Made by a program: the position numbers and the translations under genes
The notes under the pieces: model-generated
Told to the model about the DNA's origin: nothing
What the model saw: the letters and a program-made list of their open reading frames with translations, nothing else
Databases searched by the model: none
Shown here: positions 38,137-50,130 of the stretch, one piece after another
How positions within the stretch are numbered: the stretch's first letter is position 1
Layout: each line of letters starts with the position of its first letter
From: Symsagittifera roscoffensis
Taxonomy: Eukaryota; Xenacoelomorpha; Acoela; Convolutidae
Direction of reading: 5' to 3'
Assembly: GCF_963678635.1 (NCBI RefSeq)
Contig: NC_087064.1
Span: 39,715,464 to 39,779,463 of the forward strand
DNA: 64,000 nucleotides

Positions 38137-39193
38137 GATGCAAAATATGACACGGCGTGTAGGGGATGGTTTTCCAAACTTTCAATTTCCCTGGTTGTTT
38201 CAGATCATTTGTTTCAAACGAAACTCATCTTCATTAACGTTAAAGTTTATAAGGAACATTCAGGGCGTCGCCTTGATCCGAAGGGTCTTGTTCTGCACTT
38301 TGCTTTTATTATATAGTTGTGATAAAAAAATAAACGTGGTATGTCTCTGTGACTTTTTAAAATAAGGGTACCCAAAGGCTAAGATCCATATCTCAATTAG
38401 GAAAAAATTACGTTGTTTCCAACAAAGCAAACTTTTCGAAAAGCTAGACAAATATTTTTCTAATTTCAAACAAAAACTGTGTAGTCCAGTTTGAAAAGCG
38501 ACATTGGATCTATGATGATAAAAAGCGGTTTTCTCCTAGGTGGAGTAATAAAATGGGCTCCATTTTTCCGCTTTCTCAATTTATGTTGCGATGGTTGAAC
38601 AAATAAAGGGTGATTTTGGCTAGGGGCATGAAAAGCATTTAATTTCCTGCTTCTAATTAGTCAGGTGTCAAACCGGAAATTATCATCATAAATTTCCATG
38701 GCTCATAGCAGGCAATCGCTCGCCCAGCCATGCATGGTCGCCCTGCGAGAACAAAATTCAATCAACATAAGTCAACAAACGGAAAAAGAACAGCCCACTA
38801 TATATTCTAAATGAGAACAATTTAATTCAAATTATTTCGAATAAAATTAGATTAAAGATCATCAAACAAACAGCAAAAACAGCCTGCAAAAAGGGCTACT
38901 TTGCACTGTTTTTACCAAAACAAAGTCTCAAAAGTGTCTGTTTACTATATAAGTGGAGAGGGGCGACTTCTCGAGGAGAGGAGCGACCTATGACTATATG
39001 TCCTTACACACCTGCTAGGAATCAAAAACAAAGTCCCAGATTTGCCAGTTTTGCTGCGCCACATTCAAAATCTTTGAGATACAGTGCAAAAAATAGATTT
39101 TTTCTTGTTTTATAGGCGAAATATTTCTGTAACTTGTTCAAAATTTTTCTAAATTATTCTGATTGATGAATTGGTTTCATCAGGTTTCATTTT

Positions 39194-42100
39194 GATATCC
39201 TTCCGGGCCTGGGCATGACTCCTGAGTCGAATAATTATCCTGGAGTCCACAAGTGATGTGTGGAAAAGGGGGCTTATGTTGGTCGTTTGATGAGAAAGTG
39301 GTATTACGCGCCCAGAACTTCAAAGAAACATCATACAATAAAATATAGCAGTTAGCTCAGAGCGAGAAATGCTAATGCGCTTTTTATAGCCTGTAATGTC
39401 TGTTTGCAATTGCTTATTTATGCATATGACAAGATATCGCTCTCATAAAGGACTCTTCTCATTTAATATTCCCTCTTTTGCCCAAATTAGCCCTTTATTC
39501 CATTATTATACCCCTCTATATCACTCCACATCTCCATATCCATCTATACTCCACTGAATCCTCCAATCTACTAGGTATCTCCTTCTCGTTTCTCGTCTCG
39601 CTCAACTCTTCTCTTTTCTCTAGTAGCCCCATCGCCCCACTCTCTCGCCCTCTCAACCTTTCCCTCTTTACTGAATGATCATTTTTCAACCTTTTTTAAC
39701 CCTCTCTCTTTCTTTTCCTCCACGCCTTCTTCTCTCCCTCAGTTTAGTTCCTTTACGAATAATTTCCAAACGCACTGGCATCAAAAGTTTAGAAATTTTT
39801 TCAAACAAAATTAGGATACCCTACAATCCGAGGCCAAACTGTGTAATTTGTAAACTCTTAATTGACAGTTTGAAAAAAAAACTTGTCGCGGAATTTGCAA
39901 CATTGTTACTTTTCTTGGATTTTCTTTGCTGTTTTGGATTCCAGAAAAAAAGCTAAAACTGTATTGCTCTAAATCGCTCCAAAAACAGACCCATTTGCGG
40001 ATTCCGCGACCACATTTGCGGAGCCACGAACCGTTTGTCGGATCCACAAACAACTAATAATATTTGCATATAGCAAAATTAGGCTAAAAATGAAACATCA
40101 CTGTAAGCGGAATAAGCAATTTGTAAGCGAAATCCGCAAAACCCAAGCGAATCCCGCTTTTGCTTGCGTAATCCGCTAAAAGTTCTCTCACAAATGCTTA
40201 ATCCGGTAAACTTACCAACAATTTCTCGTTACGGAATCCGCGAAAATGGAACCCACTTACATTTTGGAGCAAGTTCAAGCAGTGGATGTTTCTGGATTCG
40301 AGGGAACTGCAGACAGCAAAATTTGCGCTGCTCCAGTGCAGTTTGGCTTCGTAATATAAATACAGAAGTCATTATCAGCCATATCAACAACCTGTTATGG
40401 CTTGAAACGAACACTGATTGCGACGCAAAACTCGAAAAATACAAGAATCATACACAATATTACACTGTGGGAAATAATACGAAGTAATACAATGCGTGGA
40501 AAAGTCGTCATTCAAATTATGAGTTTTAAGGGATAAGTAAATGTTTTTACTCGCAAATTCATTTCTCACTCAGACGACCATTTACTGTTTTCCCTGTTTG
40601 TCAATAAGCTTTCACTAAACAAATTTTAAACCTAAAAACACTGTGTAATTATACTGTGTCATATGTTTCTATACGCAGGGAAAACTATTTATGAAATCTA
40701 ACACTAAATTTTATGTAAAAAAAGAGAAGCATCTTTGAACTAATGATTTGTACTTTTCTTCTTCATTTTTTGATATCCTTCAGGGCCTGGGCTTGATTCC
40801 TGAGTCGAGTTATTATCCTGGATTCCACAATTGATGTGTGGAAGAGAAAAGGGGGCTTATGTTGGTCGTTTGATGAGAAAGTGGTATTGCGCGCCCAGAA
40901 CTTCAAAGAAACATCATACAAAAAAATATAGCAGTTAGCTCAGAGCTAGAAAAACTAATGCGCTTTTTATAGCCTGTAATGTCTGTTTGCAATTGCTTAT
41001 TTATGCATATGACAAGATATCGCTCTCATAAAGGACTCTTCTCATTTAATATTCCCTCTTTTGCCCAAATTAGCCCTTTATTCCATTATTATACCCCTCT
41101 ATATCACTCCACATCTCCATATCCATCTATACTCCACTGAATCCTCCAATCTACTAGGTATCTCCTTCTCGTTTCATGTCTCGCTCAACTCTTCTCTTTT
41201 CTCTAGTAGCCCCATCGCCCCACTCTCTCGCCCTCTCAACCTTTCCCTCTTTACTGAATGATCATTTTTTCAACTTTTTTTAAACCCTCTCTCTTTCTTT
41301 CCCTCCACGCCTCCACCTCTCCCTAAGTTTAGTTCCTTTACGAATAATTTCCAAACGCACTGGCATCATAAGTTTAGAAATTTTTTCAAACAAAATTTGG
41401 ACACCCTACAATCCGAGGCCAAACTGTGTAATTTGTAAACTCTTAATTGACAGTTTGAAAAAAAAACTTGTCGCGGAATTTGCAACATTGTTACTTTTCT
41501 TGGATTTTCTTTGCTGTTTTGGATTCCAGAAAAAAAGCTAAAACTGTATTGCTCTAAATCGCTCCAAAAACAGACCCATTTGCGGATTCCGCGACCACAT
41601 TTGCGGAGCCACGAACCGTTTGTCGGATCCACAAACAACTAATAATATTTGCATATAGCAAAATTAGGCTAAAAATGAAACATCACTGTAAGCGGAATAA
41701 GCAATTTGTAAGCGAAATCCGCAAAACCCAAGCGAATCCCGCTTTTGCTTGCGTAATCCGCTAAAAGTTCTCTCACAAATGCTTAATCCGGTAAACTTAC
41801 CAACAATTTCTCGTTACGGAATCCGCGAAAATGGAACCCACTTACATTTTGGAGCAAGTTCAAGCAGTGGATGTTTCTGGATTCGAGGGAACTGCAGACA
41901 GCAAAATTTGCGCTGATCCAGTGCAGTTTGGCTTCGTAATATAAATACAGAAGTCATTATCAGCCATATCAACAACCTGTTATGGCTTGAAACGAACACT
42001 GATTGCCACGCAGAACTCGAAAAATACAAAAACGATACATAATAACACACTGTGAGAAATAATAAATAGTAATACAATGCGTGGAAAAATCGTCATTCAA

Positions 42101-42225
42101 ATTATGAGTTATAAGGGATAAGCAAATAGTTTTAACTCGCAAATTCATTCATTTCTTACTCAGACGACCATTTACTGTTTTCCCTGTTTGTCAATAAGCT
42201 TTCACCAAACAAACTTTAAACCTAA
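39194..42225 (+). repeat. Second array of ~1.6-kb units (two copies)
   Basis: Units start at GATATCCTTC at 39194 and 40772, so the first is 1578 bp long; the second runs to 42225, where an insertion interrupts it and its last part resumes at 42729. All landmarks of the first array are present. The first unit starts like unit 1 of the other array, with the same junction to module S. The second unit ends with variants (AAACGATACATAATAAC) found in unit 2 of the other array, which suggests exchange among units. The first unit lacks short pieces near 40235-40250 relative to the other array. Confidence 0.92.
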
Positions 42226-42728
42226 CAAGACTGCTCGTATCAGGGCAAAGCCCTGAATGTTCCGACTGTCCATTATGGTTTATGGAGCAGTAATATCATT
42301 AAAAAATTAAAAGTATTGAAACAAAAAGAAATTTTTTTTTTTAAGTTTTTAATTTTGTTTTTAAATCATCACCCCACACGCCATATAAAGTATACAAGGA
42401 TAGATTTCGCTACTTGTAACAAATCAATTATGGCAAATAAGCAATGTTAAACCAATTTGGAACGATTTCTAAGACGGATTAACTCGTTAATTGCGCGTTA
42501 ATTGTCCCAAATTGGCCAAAATGGCAATTTTTAAACCCCCATAACTTTACGAAAAATAATCACAGGTGAAATATCTTTTCAAATTTGAGCTCAGGACAAC
42601 AATACCTTTCGAATGATTTTTTAAAATTCCGTCAAAAATGGCTAGTTAAAAAGTCGACATTTGTCTGAAGAAAAAAAAACCCACCCCGAGCACAAATATT
42701 CCGTTACTTTCGTATCGAAAGTCGGAAC
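42226..42728. mobile_element. ~500-bp insertion with terminal hairpins (MITE-like)
   Basis: The other 1.6-kb units read CCTAAAAACACTG without a break at this point; here CCTAA and AAAAACACTG are separated by 503 bp, so the empty site is known. Near the left end is a hairpin, CAGGGCAAAGCCCTG (42241-42255), followed by GTTCCGACT (42259-42267). The right end has hairpin ACTTTCGTATCGAAAGT (42706-42722) inside a longer one (TTCCG at 42699, CGGAA at 42723), and the last nine bases AGTCGGAAC are the exact complement of GTTCCGACT. No coding capacity is seen. A target duplication cannot be resolved because the site is an A run. A small non-autonomous DNA element is the simplest reading; the family is unknown. 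Confidence 0.6.
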
Positions 42729-43355
42729 AAAAACACTGTGTGTTTATACTGTGTCATATATTTCTATTCGTAAAAAATTTTTTTTATAAGCTCTAACACC
42801 AAATTTTATGTAAAAAAAAGAGAAACATCTTTGAAGTAATGATTTTTTACTCGTTTTTGTTTCTTTATTCGGGCTTCGGTTCAAAGTTTGTTCGGAAATA
42901 CAATAATCAAGGGTTTCACAATTTTGTTAACCCATAGTCTAATTGCAAAAAGTGCACGATTGAACTTCACGTAAATTCTACATGGAAATTATTGTAATGC
43001 TTCTTACAAAGTTTTAGACCATCAGAATACGTTATTTTTCTACGGTTAGAATTTTTTTAGCTTGAAAAAAAATTATGTGGCTGAAACCATGACCTGTTTT
43101 CGCGAGATTTTAAGTTATTCTCACATATAAAAAAGTACTTGGGCTTCACACACATAACCTTGTGATTTGTAGTTATTTTGCTAAAAATGATGTTGGATTG
43201 CGTTATAGGCATAATTTTTGCAATGTATCTTGAGCAATGTATGTGCTGAACAATTTATCAAATTGAAGCCACTTCAGTCACGATTCGATTGATTAGTATA
43301 TACAATTTCAAAAAAAATCCAACAGTGAGAGAAACTAGTTAAAATATTTCGGTTT
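42729..43355. repeat. End of 1.6-kb unit plus module V, copy 2
   Basis: After the insertion the interrupted unit resumes (ACACTGTGTGTTTATACTG) and passes into the second copy of V, which matches 30620-31204. The two V copies differ by scattered substitutions and small indels. Unlike the first copy, V here is not followed by satellite but by AT-rich sequence. Confidence 0.8.
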
Positions 43356-45597
43356 TTGATCTAAGTTCAATCGAGTGAAGCATTCTAGTAATGTTCGTCA
43401 CAAGAATATTAGTTTTTATTTAGACTTTTAATTAGTTGGAAATCGACTTTACTGCTTTTGGAGAACTTTTTTTTCTACAATTTAAAAAGTTTCTCAAAGT
43501 TGTAATTATTTTAATAAGTAACTGATTAAATTTTATTTAACAATTTTTTAAAAAACAAAGTGTTACACTTCAAAAATGTTTTTCTTTTTTTTGCTATTCA
43601 ATAAAATTTGTTGATTAGGCTCAATTCACTGTTTTTTCTACGCATCCTTTCAAAACACTAGATACTAAAAACGACAATGTTTCAAAGAAAAAAAGGGGAA
43701 CATTAGTTTTTAAAATCAATCGAGTAAAGGAATCGAAGAGCATTCGTTACAGGAATCTTTAACTTTTAAATAAGGTTTCATGATTCGATAATTTGATTTC
43801 TAAATGATATGTGGTTATATGTAAATTGCTACTTCATCGCTTGCAAAAAAAACTTTCAGAAAAGGAGGAGAAGCCTCATATTCGGGTGTCTTTTCTTTTT
43901 TATCCAACAATATAATTTTTGTTTTTGAGACAAAATCAGGTACCACAATTGATCATTCGAATGGGCTGATCAATGTATCAAACTGAAGCCCATTCAGTCG
44001 CTACTCCATCGAAGCTTAAATAGTTTTTTAAAAAAAAGTCCCAGTAAAGAAAGAAGCTGGTCGTTTTTTGTTTAGGTTGTTAGGATGAAAAAAAAAACGA
44101 TTTTTAGCAACAAGAAGTTTTTTTTTTCTAAAAAGAAAAAACTAAATTCTTACAGCAAAACAGAAAAAAGATTATATTATTTTTGAAAAAAATGTGAGTT
44201 TTTCATTTTTTTCCGGTTATGTCTATTTGCCTATTTTTCTACGTTTTTATACAGTGTAAAATCACACCAGATTCTATCAATATAACATTTTTCTTACGAT
44301 CCATCCCCCAAATTGAACAAAATTGGTCGCAAGTAGATTTTAGCTTTTTGATGGTTTTTATCACCCTCTGCATTCCAAATTGGGTTTTTAACTTTTATTT
44401 ATATTGATTTTTTCTGAAAACTTTGTAAGGCTGTACTGCCAATATATTTTCACTTTTTTTAATAAATGACACTTTCGATCGAAAACCATTTTTCTGATGT
44501 TTTTTGGCTCAGTATCTATTCCGGCCATATCGGTCAGGTAAGAAAAAATTTATCAATTTTGACTGCTTCTTTTTCTACAAATTTTTTTCACCGACTTTCT
44601 TCATGACCGAATATTTTTTTCTCATTTTTTGTTCCACCATCTTTCAAATTTTTTTTGCTTAAATCGATTCACATTACTTTGCAAATTTCTTACTTATTGC
44701 AAAATATGCGATGAACAGTTCTTTTGATGGCGACATCTAAGTCACGTCATGATATATTTTGGTAAATTTTTGTTTCGTAGCTTTTAGTAAAAGGCAAGTT
44801 AAACTCACTTACATAGACTTACATGAAATGGCCACGTTTTAAAATTTGAAACGCAAAAAAAGTAAAAACGTATTTTGTGGTGTGTGAGTGTTTCTGTGGT
44901 TAGTTAGGGATGTATGTAGCTTGCTTTGATAACTTTAGACGCTGCTATTTGTAGATATCCTTGAAAAAGTTTTCTCCTGATCCTAGACAATTTTCTGCCT
45001 TGCAAACTTTCTGGCAAAAGATGGAGCTAATTTGTAATTTTCTTGCAACCCGAGGCTGAGGACACAAGTTCTAATCTTTATCTGAATAGAAAAAACTTAA
45101 AAAGTTATGATTACCTTGTGAACGTATTTTAGTTTTTAACTAATCAAACTTTAAACCTGCTTATGCTCTTCAAGGGAGTCCCCTTTTCGACACCCTACTT
45201 TACTTCAGTGTATCTTCAATTTATTTCATTTTTTTTTGTAATTTGCTCAAGATGATCCAACGAGTTTCATTTTTTTTCATATCTATCTTTTAATGCTTTC
45301 GTATCAAAACCACTCTAGTATACCTGACCATTTCAAACGATGATAGCGCTGTAGCAGAGTTTTTGGTTGAGTGAACAATGATGTCACTTCAAAGTCCAGA
45401 TAAGGCAGTTACAAAAAAGCTATTATTTTTCTTTGATGAATTTCATATCCCTAGAGTTTTTGAACAATGACTGTCCGAGCTGTTTCGCTATAGTCATTTA
45501 TAATTTCAAGCTGATGAACCTTATAGAGAAGAGACTATTGGAGATTTTTTCTCCAATCTTTTGTTCTTTTAAAAGTTTTTGACCAATTTTTGAAGAA
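43356..45597. other. AT-rich gene-free stretch with decayed V-like repeats
   Basis: No gene is recognised. About 43360-43450 resembles 43710-43790 (CAATCGAGT[G/A]AAG then CATTCGTTAC-like words). The V word TTGAAGCCACTTCAGTCACG at 43263 recurs in decayed form at about 43983 (CTGAAGCCCATTCAGTCGC). This suggests a degenerate tandem repeat with a period near 0.7 kb continuing from V. The rest, to 45597, is A/T-rich with many homopolymer runs. The one modest open frame (44219-44407, plus) is hydrophobic and unassigned. Confidence 0.6.
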
Positions 45598-45855
45598 AGT
45601 GACGAATATTTGTGCTCGGGGTGGTTTTTGTATCTACAGACAATTTCTTCATTTTAATAACTAATCATTTTGAACCATTTAGCATAAAAACCAATCAAAA
45701 AATATTGTTGTCTTCAGCTCAAATTTAAATAGATGTGTTACCTGTGACAAGTTTTGAGACGTTATGGGGGTTTGAAATTTGCCGTTTTAGGACCCGTAAC
45801 GCGCTATGTTTTGTGTGCTTTTAACGCGTAACCGGAAACTTAATCCGGGTAAGCT
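45598..45855 (-). repeat. Diverged inverted relative of the 42.2-kb insertion
   Basis: Read on the minus strand this resembles 42462-42700: both have a CGGATTAA word, a GCGCGTTA-like word, AAACCCCCATAAC, TCACAGGT, ATTTGAGCT[C/G]A, GACAACAATA, and then ACCCACCCCGAGC or ACCACCCCGAGC and ACAAATATTC. Identity is patchy, so the copies are old. They lie about 3 kb apart in opposite orientation, either as two independent insertions or as the ends of a larger decayed element. Confidence 0.6.
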
Positions 45856-46212
45856 CGCAATAATAACCCGCGTTACTCTTGCAGAGCCTTAGAGAGAAAC
45901 TACAGTCAGGGTAAATGAATGCGCACACGCCGGGCATCATGAAAAAGTTTTGCAACAAAAAAGACAAACGCACCTATTGGTGTTTTAACATTTTAATCAA
46001 CTATGGGAGTTGTATAACTCGAGGAAACCATCCACATCTCTTAAAAACATTGTCCATAACCAAATAAGCAAGATTTTTTTTATTTTGAACTGTCAAAAGA
46101 AGTATGATTGGGGTAGCTTCTTTCCTTCAACAATTTCTCCATAAAGCTCAACATTTTGCTTGACGTTTAACTTACTTGTTTTGCTCTTGCCGAGTTTTAC
46201 TTTTTTAAGCCA
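45856..46212. other. Left flank of the 9.3-kb block; no feature seen
   Basis: This mixed-composition sequence without tandem repeats resembles in texture the sequence after 55489. I see no open frame or RNA. It matters because it and 55489 onward would be contiguous if the block between them were removed. Confidence 0.5.
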
Positions 46213-46228
46213 CCCGCACTGACAAAAA
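46213..46228 (+). repeat. Left terminal inverted repeat of the block
   Basis: CCCGCACTGACAAAAA, matching the complement of 55473-55488 at all 16 positions. It is clearly richer in C and G than its surroundings. Confidence 0.65.
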
Positions 46229-46410
46229 CGGATTAGAATCAAATTTAGAATGAAAAAAATATCTAGCTTTAAAAGAGATTGATTTCAGTATGAAAAAAGT
46301 ACGAGAGCTAAATAGAAAAGTTTTGCACTGATTTGGATCACTTTTGAATCAATTTGAAAATATCTTAAATTTGATCTATCGATTTGATCTTTAATTCGAT
46401 ATACTTGGCC

Positions 46411-47580
46411 CTTTTTTTAATTTGCTAATCAAGTTTTTGCCAAACATCTGATCTACAAAGATAATTTTTCTTTAAAATTATAAGATATTTTTTAGCCAAA
46501 GTTTGATTATGATCAACCAATTTTCAAAAAAATAGTTGAGTTTCTAAACTCTGATTTACAATGATAGTTTTTGATAACTTTACTGCAAAATTTCAAGCAT
46601 AAAACTTGATTTTTTTTGTTTTTTGTTTGCTACATAGGTTTCGCCTCAAATCAACATTTTCTCAAATTGTTACGCAGTTTTTTGTCCAAAATCTGATTTA
46701 CAATGACAATTTTGATGATCTTGCCGCAAAATCTTGAGCTCAAATTAGAATTATTGTGACCTTTTTCTTGCTTTTTTTTTAACTTTGTTCAAAACAGATG
46801 ATTTTCTATAACTTTGTTGCATATTTTTGAGCTAAGAATTTTGAAATAAATGGACCATTTTTTTCGATTATTTACCTAGAATTTTACCCCAAATCTGATT
46901 TATGATAACTTTTTTTTTTAAATTGATAACAGATTTTTCGATTTTTCTGTGATTTTTGCCTATTTCTGAACTCAAATTGTGATTTATATCAACCATTTTC
47001 TTAATTTTTACAAAGTTTTTTGCTCAAAATTTGATTTTCAAAGAAAATTTTCCATTTAAGTGTTAGATTTTTAAGGGTCAAATTTTGATTATGATCGACC
47101 AATTTCCTATAACCTAGTTGATTTTCTCTACATTTGCCGGTTATTTTTAAACTCAAAATTTGATTATGAGCGACCAATTTTTTTTTCAATATGTTTTATA
47201 ATTTGATGCCAACACCTGATTTGGAATGATATTACTGAAAAAATTACTGCAAACTTTAGAGCTTAAAATTTGATTTGCTGATAGTTTTTTCTTGATTTGT
47301 TACTAGATTTTTGCCCAAAATTTTCTTTGCAGTCACGGTTTTTTAAAATTTTGTTGCAGAAGTTTGACCTCAGTTTGTGATTTGTATTAACCATTTTCTT
47401 GAGTTGTTACACAATTATCCGCCCATTATCTGATTTACAGTGGTTGTTTTTGATGATTTTGCAGCACTTTCTTGAGCTCTAAATAAGAACTATTGTGACC
47501 TTTTCTTGATTTGATTTTTGTGATTTGCCCAATTTGATGATTTTCTGCAACTTTGTTGCAAATTTGGAGCTCACAATTCC
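46411..47580 (+). repeat. ~105-bp monomer array, forward part 1
   Basis: Degenerate monomers follow a pattern of gap-free words: TTTGAGCTCAAAATTTGATT, then TTGTGACC or TATCAACC, then TTTTCTTGATTTGTTAC, then TTTTTGCCCAA, then ATCTGATTTACAATGA and TTTTTGATGATTTTGC. Two subtypes tend to alternate (one with TTGTGACCTTTT, the other with TATCAACCATTTT). The T-rich strand is plus. No credible coding frame is present. Confidence 0.85.
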
Positions 47581-50130
47581 GTAAAAAATTCAGAAAATCA
47601 ACCATTTGGGCAAAACGATAAGTAAAAAAATGAGAAAAATGTCAGAAAATTCTTATTTAGAGCTCAAAAGTTTCCATCAAAATCATTACAATTGTCAATG
47701 AAAATCAGATTTTGGACGCAAAACTGTGTAACAATCAAAAAAATGATATATATAAATCCTATTTTGAGGTCAACCTTATGCAACAAAATTTAAATCATCT
47801 TTGAGAAAAAAAAAGTTGGGCAAAAAAATAGGTGAAAAATCGAGAAAACTGTCACAAAAAATCATATTTTGATCTTAAAAAAGTCGCAATAAATCAGATT
47901 TGGGGCAAAAATCTACGTTATTAAACAAAAAACGGTCCAAACATTTCAAACTTTGAGCTCAAAAAAATGCAACCAAGTTATAGAAAATCATCCATTTGTG
48001 CAAATTTATAGTAAAAATCGTTAAAAAAAATTACTTTAATTTTTATTTGGAGCTCAAAAAAATGCAGCAAAACCACCAAAATTGTCGGTGTAAATCAGGT
48101 CTTGGGCAAAACCTGTGTAAAAAATCAAGAAAAAGGTCACAATAAATTGAGTTTTGAGCTCAAAAGTTTGCAAAAAAATCATCAAAAATATCATTGTAAA
48201 TTAGATAATTAGATATGGGAAGAACCCCTTTCTAACTATCAACAAAATGGTTGAAATAAATCAAATTTTGAGGTCAAAATTATGCAACAAAGTTAACAAT
48301 AATCATCTTTGTAAAAAAATATATGGGCAATAATTGGGTAAAAAATCTATAAAATATCACAATAAACCTTATTTTGATGTCAAAAATTTGCAATAAAAAC
48401 TTTAAAAATTAACATTTTAAATCAACCATTTGGGCAAAACGATAAGTAAAAAAATGAGAAAAATGTCAGAAAATTCTTACTTAGAGCTCAAAAGTTTCCA
48501 TCAAAATCATTACAATTGTCAATGAAAATCAGATTTTGGACGCAAAACTGTGTAACAATCAAAAAAATGATATATATAAATCCTATTTTGAGGTCAACCT
48601 TATGCAACAAAGCTTAAATCATCTTTGAGAAAAAAAATTTGGGCAAAAAACTAGGTAAAAAATCGAGAAAACTGTCACAATAAATCATATTTTGATCTTA
48701 AAAAGTCGCAATAAATCAGATTTGGGGCAAAATCTACGTTATTAAACAAAAAACGGTCCAAACATTTCAAACTTTGAGCTCAAAAAAATGCAACCAAGTT
48801 AAAGAAAATCATCCATTTGCGCAAATTTATAGTAAAAATTGTAAAAAAAAATTACTTTAATTCTTATTTGGAGCTCAAAAAAATGCAGCAAAACCACCAA
48901 AATTGTCGGTGTAAATCAGGTCTTGGGCAAAACCTGTGTAAAAAATCAAGAAAAAGGTCACAATAAATTGAGTTTTGAGCTCAAAAGTTTGCAAAAAAAT
49001 CGTCAAAAATATCATTGTAAATTAGATAATTAGATATGGGAAGAACCCCTATCTAACTATCAACAAAATGGTTGAAATAAATCAAATTTTGAGGTCAAAA
49101 TTATGCAACAAAGTTAACAATAATCATTTTTGTAAAGAAATATATGGGCAATAATTGGGTAAAAAATCTATAAAATATCACAATAAACCTTATTTTGATG
49201 TCAAAAATTTGCAATAAAAACTTTAAAAATTAACATTTTAAATCAACCATTTGGGCAAAACGATAAGTAAAAAAATGAGAAAAATGTCAGAAAATTCTTA
49301 CTTAGAGCTCAAAAGTTTCCATCAAAATCATTACAATTGTCAATGAAAATCAGATTTTGGACGCAAAACTGTGTAACAATCAAAAAAATGATATATATAA
49401 ATCCTATTTTGAGGTCAACCTTATGCAACAAAGCTTAAATCATCTTTGAGAAAAAAAATTTGGGCAAAAAACTAGGTAAAAAATCGAGAAAACTGTCACA
49501 ATAAATCATATTTTGATCTTAAAAAGTCGCAATAAATCAGATTTGGGGCAAAATCTACGTTATTAAACAAAAAACGGTCCAAACATTTCAAACTTTGAGC
49601 TCAAAAAAATGCAACCAAGTTAAAGAAAATCATCCATTTGCGCAAATTTATAGTAAAAATTGTAAAAAAAAATTACTTTAATTCTTATTTGGAGCTCAAA
49701 AAAATGCAGCAAAACCACCAAAATTGTCGGTGTAAATCAGGTCTTGGGCAAAACCTGTGTAAAAAATCAAGAAAAAGGTCACAATAAATTGAGTTTTGAG
49801 CTCAAAAGTTTGCAAAAAAATCGTCAAAAATATCATTGTAAATTAGATAATTAGATATGGGAAGAACCCCTATCTAACTATCAACAAAATGGTTGAAATA
49901 AATCAAATTTTGAGGTCAAAATTATGCAACAAAGTTAACAATAATCATTTTTGTAAAGAAATATATGGGCAATAATTGGGTAAAAAATCTATAAAATATC
50001 ACAATAAACCTTATTTTGATGTCAAAAAATTGCAAAAAAAACTTTAAAAATTAACATTGTAAATCAGATTTTGGGCAAAAAATTATCTAACAAATCAAGA
50101 AAATGATTGACATGAATCATATTTCTCCTA
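47581..50130 (-). repeat. Inverted part with three copies of an ~822-bp higher-order unit
   Basis: Here the monomers lie in the opposite orientation, with the A-rich strand plus. The word ACCATTTGGG marks the higher-order unit at 47601, 48424 and 49246, so periods are 823 and 822 bp; the third copy runs to about 50025 before diverging. Each unit holds about eight monomers. Copies two and three are nearly indistinguishable, and copy one differs slightly (for example TTATTTAGAG in place of TTACTTAGAG). At the left junction CCCAATTTGATGATTTTCTG faces CAGAAAATCAACCATTTGGG, forming an inverted junction around 47575. Confidence 0.92.

Larger units (their letters stand above)
35698..39193. repeat. 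Module S, copy 2, with extra internal segment
   Basis: This matches 21106-23790 with an offset near 14.58 kb on the left and 15.4 kb on the right; the change is caused by an additional segment at 37272-38136. The internal direct duplication is kept (GTTTACTG at 36117 and 36973). The tRNA-like word recurs near 36638-36714. The right part ends at the same junction with the 1.6-kb array as the first copy, so S and the array were duplicated together. Confidence 0.82.
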
